From the NCBI RefSeq assembly GCF_900129375.1, contig NZ_FQVN01000006.1, positions 434,001 to 498,000 on the forward strand: a DNA stretch of 64,000 bases, written 5' to 3'. This document shows positions 58,067 to 64,000 of this stretch, piece after piece. Numbering within the stretch: position 1 is the stretch's first letter; every line of letters starts with the position of its first letter. The position numbers and the translations under genes are program-made. The stretch comes from Streptoalloteichus hindustanus (lineage in GTDB: Bacteria > Actinomycetota > Actinomycetes > Mycobacteriales > Pseudonocardiaceae). The notes under the pieces were generated by a model. It saw nothing but the letters and a program-made list of their open reading frames with translations, was not told the DNA's origin and ran no database searches.

Positions 58067-59503
58067 GTGGATTCGCTGGAGCTGAAGACCTCGCCCGGCA
58101 ACGGCGCCGGTGGGTCGAACACAGAGGACGAGGGGTACGCCAAGTCCCTCAGCAACCGCCAGGTCCAGATGATCGCGATCGGCGGCGCGATCGGCGTCGG
58201 CCTGTTCCTCGGCGCGGGAGGCCGACTGAACAGCGCCGGGCCGGCACTCGTGCTGTCCTACGCCATGTGCGGCATCGCGGCGTTCTTCGTGATGCGCGCC
58301 CTCGGCGAGCTGGTGCTGCACCGGCCGACCGCGGGCAGCTTCGTGGAGTACGCCCGGGAGTTCGTCGGGCCGTGGGCCGGCTACGCCAGCGGCTGGATGT
58401 ACTGGGTGAACTGGGCGATGACCGGCATCGCCGAGATCACCGCGGCGGCCATCTACGTGCACAAGTGGCTGCCGGACGTGCCGCAGTGGATCACGGCGCT
58501 GGTCGCGCTCGCCGTGCTGCTGGCGATCAACCTGCTCTCCGTCAAGCTGTTCGGCGAGCTGGAGTTCTGGTTCTCCGTCATCAAGGTGCTCGCGATCGTC
58601 GTCTTCCTGTTCGTCGGCGTCGCGCTGGTGGTCACCAGCTCCGGCGTCGGCACCACGGGCAACGCCGGCGTGCACAACCTGACCGACCACGGCGGGTTCC
58701 TGCCCAACGGCTTCCCCGTCGTGCTGATGGCGCTGCAGGGCGTGATCTTCGCCTACTCGGCGATCGAGCTCGTGGGCATCGCGGCCGGCGAGACCGAGAA
58801 CCCGAGGAAGGTCCTGCCCAAGGCCATCAACGGCGTGATCTGGCGGATCGGCATCTTCTACATCGGCTCCGTGCTGCTGCTGGCGATGGTCCTGCCGTGG
58901 ACCCTCTACAACGGCGACCAGAGCCCGTTCGTCACGGTGTTCTCCGCCCTGGGCGTGCCGGGCGCCGGCGACGTGATGAACGCGGTGGTGCTCACCGCGG
59001 CGCTGTCCTCCTGCAACTCCGGCCTGTATTCGACGGGCCGCATTCTGCGGTCGCTCGCGAACAAGGGCGAGTCCCCGGCCTTCACCGGCAGGATGAGCAG
59101 TCGGCACGTGCCCTACGGCGGAATCCTGTTCACCGCGGTGATCTACCTGTTCGGCGTGTTCCTGAACTACTGGGTGCCCAAGGACGCGTTCGACATCGCC
59201 GTGAACGTCGCGTCGCTGGGCGTGGTCACCACGTGGATCACGCTCCTGTACTGCCAGATCCAGCTGCGGAAGCGGGCGAAGCGGGGTGAGCTGGAGCGAC
59301 CGTCGTTCCGGATGCCCGGCTCGCCGTACACGAACTGGGCCGCGATCGGCTTCCTGGTCCTGTGCCTGGCGCTGATGGTCCTGTCCGACGACTGGAAGCA
59401 GCAGTTGTCGATCGCCCTGGCCCCGGCGCTGGCCGTCGTGCTGGCCGTGGGCTGGAAGATCATCCAGGGTCGGCGGCGGAACCGGGAGGGCGTCGAGGCC
59501 TGA
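58067..59503 (+). CDS. Amino acid permease, APC superfamily (AnsP/GabP-like), copy 2
   Basis: 478 residues, tandem duplicate of copy 1 with the same twelve-helix layout ([42 protein letters not shown]). The GTG follows AGGAGGG. The C-terminal tail differs and is shorter. Near-identical DNA patches inside otherwise diverged genes suggest gene conversion. The substrate may differ from copy 1. Confidence 0.9.
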   Translation: MDSLELKTSPGNGAGGSNTEDEGYAKSLSNRQVQMIAIGGAIGVGLFLGAGGRLNSAGPALVLSYAMCGIAAFFVMRALGELVLHRPTAGSFVEYAREFVGPWAGYASGWMYWVNWAMTGIAEITAAAIYVHKWLPDVPQWITALVALAVLLAINLLSVKLFGELEFWFSVIKVLAIVVFLFVGVALVVTSSGVGTTGNAGVHNLTDHGGFLPNGFPVVLMALQGVIFAYSAIELVGIAAGETENPRKVLPKAINGVIWRIGIFYIGSVLLLAMVLPWTLYNGDQSPFVTVFSALGVPGAGDVMNAVVLTAALSSCNSGLYSTGRILRSLANKGESPAFTGRMSSRHVPYGGILFTAVIYLFGVFLNYWVPKDAFDIAVNVASLGVVTTWITLLYCQIQLRKRAKRGELERPSFRMPGSPYTNWAAIGFLVLCLALMVLSDDWKQQLSIALAPALAVVLAVGWKIIQGRRRNREGVEA

Positions 59504-59520
59504 CGCGCCGCGGGCGTCGC

Positions 59521-59554
59521 GGGGTCGGGTCGGGCGGGAGCCCGACCCGACCCC
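59521..59554 (+). terminator. Terminator of permease 2
   Basis: A 15-bp perfect stem (59521-59535 with 59540-59554), loop GGGA, 17 bases after the stop. Confidence 0.88.
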
Positions 59555-59566
59555 GTCGCCGTTCTC

Positions 59567-59572
59567 TACCCT
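59567..59572 (+). promoter_or_regulatory. -10 box TACCCT of pdxT
   Basis: TACCCT lies 41 bases before the pdxT GTG, just past the permease terminator, so pdxT has its own promoter. Confidence 0.5.
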
Positions 59573-59613
59573 TGACCGGGAACGTCCCGTCGCCAGAACC
59601 GGAGGCTGCCACC

Positions 59614-60234
59614 GTGTCCCCTGCCCAGCCCGTCGTCGGCGTGCTCGCCCTGCAGGGCGACGTCCGGGAGCACCTGCTCGCCCTCGCCGAGGTCGGCGTG
59701 CTCGCGCGTCCCGTGCGCCGGCCCGAGGAGCTGGCCGAGGTGCACGGCCTGGTCCTGCCCGGCGGCGAGTCGACCACCATGAGCCGCCTGCTGGAGACCT
59801 TCGAGCTGCTGGAGCCGCTGCGGGCCCGGCTCGCCGACGGCATGCCCGCCTACGGCTCGTGCGCCGGCATGGTCCTGCTGGCCACCAAGGCCCTCGACGG
59901 CCGGCCCGACCAGCACCAGCTGGAGGCGATCGACATGGTGGTGCGCCGCAACGCCTTCGGCCGGCAGGTCGACTCGTTCGAGGCCGACCTGGACTTCACC
60001 GGCCTGCCCGGCGGGCCGCTGCCGGCCGTATTCATCCGGGCGCCCTGGGTGGAGTCGGTGGGCGGCGCGGTCGAGGTGCTGGCGAGGGTGCCCGACCAGC
60101 CGGTGGCCGGAGTGGCCGCCGGTAGGATCGTCGCGGTTCGCCAGGGGCACGTGCTCGCCACCGCGTTCCACCCGGAGCTGACCGGGGACGGGCGCGTGCA
60201 CCGGCTGTTCGCGGACACCGTGCGCGCGGCCTGA
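59614..60234 (+). CDS. pdxT: Pyridoxal 5'-phosphate synthase, glutaminase subunit
   Basis: 206 residues from the GTG after [41 protein letters not shown] (nucleophile Cys) and [10 protein letters not shown] (His-Glu) give a complete class-I glutaminase triad. It feeds ammonia to PdxS. It is separated from pdxS by 5.5 kb and precedes yebC, keeping only the downstream half of the usual pdxS-pdxT-yebC order. Confidence 0.95.
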   Translation: MSPAQPVVGVLALQGDVREHLLALAEVGVLARPVRRPEELAEVHGLVLPGGESTTMSRLLETFELLEPLRARLADGMPAYGSCAGMVLLATKALDGRPDQHQLEAIDMVVRRNAFGRQVDSFEADLDFTGLPGGPLPAVFIRAPWVESVGGAVEVLARVPDQPVAGVAAGRIVAVRQGHVLATAFHPELTGDGRVHRLFADTVRAA

Positions 60235-60508
60235 CGCGGGCGGCGCCGACGGCGCGGGACGGGGGTCCGCCGCGCCCGGCCGGCGCCCAGGCCGGCGGGC
60301 GGGTCCGACCGGGCCCGTCGGCGCTCGGCACCGTGCGTCGGTGCCGCGCCCCGGGGACCCGGCGGTAGGGGTACCGCTGCGTGGGGCCACGCAGCGTCGA
60401 TCTGGAGGCGGTCATGGGCGGGGCGAGAACGCCGCTCACGGCCGCCGCGCCCGGGTGCGGGTGCGCACGAAGCGGCGTGCGGGTGTCCCGCACGAAACAG
60501 GAGGAGAG

Positions 60509-61261
60509 ATGAGCGGCCACTCCAAGTGGGCCACCACCAAGCACAAGAAGGCCGCCCTCGACGCCAAGCGCGGCAAGCTGTTCGCGAAGCTCATCAAGAA
60601 CATCGAGGTCGCCGCGCGGACCGGCGGGGGTGACCCCGAGGCCAACCCGACGCTGTTCGACGCGGTCCAGAAGGCGCGGAAGAGCTCCGTGCCGATGGAC
60701 AACATCCAGCGGGCGATCAAGCGCGGGTCCGGCGCGGAGGCGGGTGGCGCCGACTACCAGACGATCATGTACGAGGGCTACGGCCCGAGCGGTGTCGCCG
60801 TGCTCATCGAGTGCCTGACCGACAACCGCAACCGCGCGGCCGGCGAGGTCCGCACCGCGATGACCCGCAACGGCGGCAACATGGCCGACCCGGGCTCGGT
60901 GGCGTACCTGTTCACCCGCAAGGGCGTCGTGATCGTGCCGAAGAACGGCCTTGCCGAGGACGACGTGCTCGACGCGGTGCTGGACGCCGGCGCCGAAGAG
61001 GTCAACGACCTCGGGGAGAGCTTCGAGGTCGTCAGCGAGGCCGGCGACATGGTGGCCGTGCGCACCGCGCTGCAGCAGGCGGGCATCGACTACGACTCGG
61101 CGGAGGCGAACTTCCTCCCGTCGACGTCGGTGCAGCTGGACGCCGAGGGCGCGCGGAAGGTCTTCAAGCTGATCGAGGCGCTTGAGGACTGCGACGACGT
61201 GCAGAACGTCTACGCCAACATGGATGTGGCGGACGACGTGCTGGCCGAGGTCATGGGCTGA
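60509..61261 (+). CDS. yebC: YebC/PmpR family translation/transcription factor
   Basis: 250 residues; the ATG follows [29 protein letters not shown] is the invariant opening, and [21 protein letters not shown] the domain-2 motif. Older literature treats YebC as a DNA-binding regulator; recent work implicates it in relieving ribosome stalling at proline runs. ruvC, ruvA and ruvB, the usual next genes in actinobacteria, are absent here. Confidence 0.94.
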   Translation: MSGHSKWATTKHKKAALDAKRGKLFAKLIKNIEVAARTGGGDPEANPTLFDAVQKARKSSVPMDNIQRAIKRGSGAEAGGADYQTIMYEGYGPSGVAVLIECLTDNRNRAAGEVRTAMTRNGGNMADPGSVAYLFTRKGVVIVPKNGLAEDDVLDAVLDAGAEEVNDLGESFEVVSEAGDMVAVRTALQQAGIDYDSAEANFLPSTSVQLDAEGARKVFKLIEALEDCDDVQNVYANMDVADDVLAEVMG

Positions 61262-61299
61262 GCGACGGGCTGAGCCCCGGGCTGGCCCAGCCCGAACCC

Positions 61300-61331
61300 G
61301 GCGCCCCCGCGGTCACCGCCGCGGGGGCGCC
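61300..61331 (+). terminator. Terminator of yebC
   Basis: A 13-bp perfect stem (61300-61312 with 61319-61331) and six-base loop, 39 bases after the stop. Confidence 0.85.
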
Positions 61332-61416
61332 GTCGCGTTTCCGGCGCCCCGTCCCGGGAGCGCGGCGGGGCCCGCCCTCGTGCCGCCGGCGCTCGCCGGC
61401 CCGGCAGAATGGTCTT

Positions 61417-61929
61417 GTGCGGCGCGAGGGCAATGGCCACCGGGAGCGGCTGGAGGCCGAGCTGCGGTCCAGGGTGGACGGCGAGGGCTACGCCGTGCTC
61501 GCGGTCTTCGACCCGGACGAGGAGGTCCCGCCGCTCACGTACACGCTGGGCGTCTGGCGCGGGCTCCGCGTTCCCGAGGTGATCGCCGTCGGGGTGGACC
61601 ACGAGCTGGGCGCGGCGTTGGTCGAGGAGTACGTGCGGCGGTGCCGGGACGGCGAGCGGTTCGAGCCGGGGCGGTGCTACGAGGGCTTCCTGGAGGGGCT
61701 GCCCGTCACCTTCGAGTGGGTCAGCGCGGAGCACCACCGGGAGTGGCTGGGCTCGGCGAGCGTGGTCTACCCGGACGGCGGCTTCCGGATGCTCCAGCTG
61801 CTGGTGCCCGACCCCGACGGGGTCTGGCCGTGGCAGCCGGGCGCGCCGCACGAGTTGGTCCGGGGCCAGCCGGTGCTGACCGCGTCCGGCCGGCCGGAGA
61901 GCTGGGATCCGGAGGGGACGGGACCGTGA
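61417..61929 (+). CDS. DUF4262 family protein, copy 1
   Basis: 170 residues from a GTG with CAGAAT upstream (possible leaderless start). PPLTYTLGVWRGLRVPEVIAVG and PVTFEWVSAEHHREWLG are DUF4262 blocks. Family function is unknown; members often lie near restriction or toxin loci, which are not visible here. The stop overlaps the next gene (GTGA). Confidence 0.82.
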   Translation: MRREGNGHRERLEAELRSRVDGEGYAVLAVFDPDEEVPPLTYTLGVWRGLRVPEVIAVGVDHELGAALVEEYVRRCRDGERFEPGRCYEGFLEGLPVTFEWVSAEHHREWLGSASVVYPDGGFRMLQLLVPDPDGVWPWQPGAPHELVRGQPVLTASGRPESWDPEGTGP

Positions 61930-62456
61930 CGGTCAGCGACACCAGGAGCGACGAGGAACTGCGGCGTTGGCTGCTCGACACGGCGGAGCAGTACGGCGCC
62001 GCTGTCGTTCAGGTGGACGGGGTCGAGGCCGACGGGACCGGTGACCCGGGCGCGGCGCCGTTCGCGTTCACGGTCGGCGCCTGGCGGCGGGCCGGCGTCC
62101 CGGAGGCCGTCGTCATCGGCCTGCCGCCCGAGGTGGCGCAGGCGGTGCTGAACACCTACGTCGCGCGGGCCGGCGCGGGGGAGCGTTTCCGGCCGGGCGA
62201 GTCGTACGATGGGTTCCTGGAGGGGTGCCCGGTCACCTTCGAGCGGGTGGCGGCGCAGTTCTACCCGGAGTACTTCGGGCACGCCTTCCTCGTCTATCGG
62301 ACGGGCCAGTTCGCCGCCGTGCAGATCCTGGTGTCCGCGCCCGACGGCAGCTGGCCGTGGCAGGAGGACGCGCCTGGCGGGTTCGCGCGGTGGCAGCCGG
62401 TGCTGACCGACAGCGGCGCGCCGGAGAGCTGGGTCCCCGGCGTCGACGGCCCCTGA
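61926..62456 (+). CDS. DUF4262 family protein, copy 2
   Basis: 176 residues; same family layout (FAFTVGAWRRAGVPEAVVIG, PVTFERVAAQFYPEYFG, SWPWQED, AGxPESW ending). About one-third identical to copy 1 by eye, so an old duplication. Translationally coupled. The two may form a heterodimer. Confidence 0.8.
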   Translation: MTVSDTRSDEELRRWLLDTAEQYGAAVVQVDGVEADGTGDPGAAPFAFTVGAWRRAGVPEAVVIGLPPEVAQAVLNTYVARAGAGERFRPGESYDGFLEGCPVTFERVAAQFYPEYFGHAFLVYRTGQFAAVQILVSAPDGSWPWQEDAPGGFARWQPVLTDSGAPESWVPGVDGP

Positions 62457-62469
62457 GCCGGGATCGAGA

Positions 62470-62504
62470 ACCGGGGGCCAAGATCGAAAACCGGTGGCCC
62501 CCGG
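62470..62504 (+). terminator. Hairpin after the DUF4262 pair
   Basis: CCGGGGGCCA pairs with TGGCCCCCGG across a 14-base loop, starting about 15 bases after the stop and 20 bases before the methyltransferase ATG. Confidence 0.65.
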
Positions 62505-62521
62505 GTGCCCCGCCAGGCTGA

Positions 62522-63388
62522 ATGGTGGGCATGGACATGAACGCCGGGACGAACCCGGCGCCGGGCGGGACCGAGTCGCTGATCGCGAGCAATCGGGCGA
62601 GCTGGGATGCCCGGGCCGGGGTGCACGAGCAGAGCGCCTTCTACGACCTGGAGGGGTTGCTGCGCGGCGAGGACCACCTCGCCGCGTTCGAGTACGCGGA
62701 GTTGGGCGACCTGACCGGCAGGGACCTGGTCCACCTGCAGTGCCACCTGGGCACCGACACGGTGTGCCTGGCCAGGGCCGGGGCCAGGGCGGTCGGGCTG
62801 GACTTCTCGGCGGAGTCGGTGGCCAGGGCCCGGCGGATCGCCGCCGAGGCCGGGGTGGACGTCGAGTACGTGCACGCGGACGTGTACGACGCCGTGTCCG
62901 CGCTGGGTGGGCGCGCGTTCGACGTCGTCCACACCGGCAAGGGCGCGTTGAACTGGCTGCCCGACCTGGACGCCTGGGCGCGGGTCGCGGCCGAGCTGCT
63001 GCGCCCTGGCGGCCTGTTGCACGTGGTCGAGCTGCACCCCCTGTTCACGGCGGCCGCCGACGAGCAGCCCGAGCTGGCGAGCCGGCTCGTGCTGGACTGG
63101 CCGGCCGTCGCCACCGGCGAGCCGAACCGGTTCGAGGCCGGCCAGACCTACACCGACGGGCCGCCGCTGCCGGGGCACACCGTGACCTACGAGTGGTCCT
63201 TCGGCATCGGGGACGTGGTGCGGGCCGTGCTCGGCGCGGGCCTGCGGCTGGTATCCCTGACCGAGCACGAGATCACGCCGTGGGCCCGGTGGGACGGGAT
63301 GCGACCCGAGGGGCGGTGGTGGCGGTTGCCCGAGGGCGCGCCCCGGGTGCCCCTGTTGTTCTCGCTGCGCGCGGTCCGCGACGCCTGA
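62522..63388 (+). CDS. Class I SAM-dependent methyltransferase
   Basis: 288 residues. Motif I LVHLQCHLGTDTVCLARAGA replaces the usual GxGxG with LGTDT; LDFSAESVARARRIA binds the SAM ribose; FDVVHTGKGALNWLPDLDAW and LLRPGGLLHVVELHPLF follow. Family: methyltransf_25/11-like, substrate unknown (small molecule likely). Terminator follows. Confidence 0.85.
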   Translation: MVGMDMNAGTNPAPGGTESLIASNRASWDARAGVHEQSAFYDLEGLLRGEDHLAAFEYAELGDLTGRDLVHLQCHLGTDTVCLARAGARAVGLDFSAESVARARRIAAEAGVDVEYVHADVYDAVSALGGRAFDVVHTGKGALNWLPDLDAWARVAAELLRPGGLLHVVELHPLFTAAADEQPELASRLVLDWPAVATGEPNRFEAGQTYTDGPPLPGHTVTYEWSFGIGDVVRAVLGAGLRLVSLTEHEITPWARWDGMRPEGRWWRLPEGAPRVPLLFSLRAVRDA

Positions 63389-63528
63389 CGCGGGAGCTCC
63401 GGCCGGACCTGGGAGACGCCGGGCCCGACGGCGGTCGCGCGCGCCCGAGTTATCCACTGTGGACAGTCCTGAGTGGACATAGTGTGGTCGCTTCGCGTAG
63501 TGGAGCGAAGCGAGCGCGTAGCCGGTTG

Positions 63529-63571
63529 TTTCCGGTGAGGGTGGGGAAACACCCCCCACCCTCACCGGAAA
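63529..63571. terminator. Bidirectional terminator, 18-bp stem
   Basis: 63529-63546 pairs with 63554-63571 around a seven-base loop, between the convergent methyltransferase and glycosyltransferase genes. The stem can extend further with CCGGT/ACCGG at its base. Confidence 0.88.
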
Positions 63572-63616
63572 CCGGCACGCGCCCGTCCGCTGGTGGTCAT
63601 CTCCGTGCGCGCCGAC

Positions 63617-64000
63617 TCACTTCCGGTCGAGTCGCTCCACCCACCAGGCCACGCGGCCCGCGCCGTCCTCGGCCTGGACGCGCCCGGCCAACGCCTGGGC
63701 GCGCCGCCGGTACGACTCGTCCGTCACGGCCTGGCGGATCAGGCCGGCGAGGCGCTCGACGGACAGTTCCGCCAACGGCACCGAGCCGGGGCTGACGCCG
63801 ACGAGTCGGAGGCGTTCGGCCCACCAGGGCTGGTCGGCGAGCACCGGCGTCAGCACCGCCGGCACGCCCGCGCGCAGCCCGGCGCCCGTGGTGCCGGCGC
63901 CGCCGTGGTGGACCACCGCCGCCATGCGGGGGAACAACCAGTCGTGCGGCACGGAGTCGATGCCGAGCACGTCGTCGCCGCTGGCCGTCATCCCGGCCCA
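63617..64000 (-). CDS. Glycosyltransferase (GT1, UGT/MGT type), 5' part cut by window edge
   Basis: The last 127 or so residues are visible. VPHDWLFPRMAAVVHHGGAGTTGAGLRAGVP is the donor-binding C-terminal signature of GT1 enzymes that move sugars from NDP-sugars to natural products, sterols or antibiotics. ADQPWWAERL completes the site. The acceptor-binding N-terminal half lies outside. A macrolide- or lipid-modifying role is possible but not shown. Confidence 0.85.
   Translation of the reverse strand, partial: WAGMTASGDDVLGIDSVPHDWLFPRMAAVVHHGGAGTTGAGLRAGVPAVLTPVLADQPWWAERLRLVGVSPGSVPLAELSVERLAGLIRQAVTDESYRRRAQALAGRVQAEDGAGRVAWWVERLDRK

Overview
The window is chromosomal DNA from a very GC-rich filamentous actinomycete, most likely a member of the Pseudonocardiaceae (Saccharothrix, Actinosynnema, Lentzea or a relative). 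The grounds are GTG and ATG starts, TANNNT -10 boxes placed only 6-9 nt before start codons (leaderless mRNAs), an SsgB-type sporulation regulator, a mycobacterial-type phosphatidylinositol mannoside (PIM) operon and a multi-gene Asp23/AmaP cassette. No insertion sequence, prophage, CRISPR array or rRNA operon is visible. The species call is inference.

Layout. 1-2.2 kb (minus): two TIGR04222 membrane proteins, one ending in a Gly/Cys tail, followed by a DUF692 (MNIO) enzyme cut by the window edge. 2.5-10.5 kb: msrB, a LigD-type polymerase, a membrane DUF4190 protein, an unannotated 28-residue peptide with 8 Cys followed by a 10-bp tandem repeat, a TAP-like hydrolase lipoprotein without its serine, an arabinanase and an ATP-dependent DNA ligase. 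10.6-13.5 kb (minus): a seven-gene Asp23/Gls24 envelope-stress cassette. 13.6-25.2 kb: RibD-like reductase, ZapE, DUF2252, Cys-rich copper-storage protein, ornithine aminotransferase, PPK2 and secreted hydrolases.

25.3-31.1 kb: a leaderless 30-codon ORF ending His-Cys-Arg precedes a peptide/nickel-type ABC importer (binding protein, two permeases, a fused double ATPase). 31.2-33.3 kb: a Sgm/Fmr-type 16S rRNA m7G1405 methyltransferase, rsmI (2'-O-C1402) and a lone IF-1 gene; all three act on or near the 30S decoding centre. 33.6-36.9 kb: a hot-dog thioesterase with an upstream cobalamin riboswitch, an orphan sugar-binding lipoprotein and an adenosine-deaminase-family enzyme. 37.4-39.4 kb: tRNA-Val(GAC), tRNA-Cys(GCA) and tRNA-Gly(GCC) on minus, ssgB, a PGPGW protein, and tRNA-Val(CAC) on plus, then about 0.75 kb of unusually AT-rich gene-free DNA.

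40.2-50.1 kb: a hypothetical gene, a DinB/MDMPI-like gene and an orphan histidine kinase on minus, then thrS-HIT-pgsA-patA-pimA-NUDIX on plus, in the order of the mycobacterial Rv2614c-Rv2609c locus. 50.2-61.3 kb: EF-G2, pdxS, then a 5.5-kb block (cupin regulator, azlCD, two duplicated amino-acid permeases) separating pdxS from pdxT and yebC. 61.4-64 kb: tandem DUF4262 genes, a methyltransferase and a truncated glycosyltransferase.

The strongest candidates for something undescribed are the Cys-rich mini-peptide at 6.06 kb with its repeat array, the TIGR04222-DUF692 operon, the methyltransferase pair with a lone IF-1, and the cobalamin riboswitch in front of a thioesterase. All coordinates were read by eye from the sequence; family assignments come from motif recognition, not database searches.
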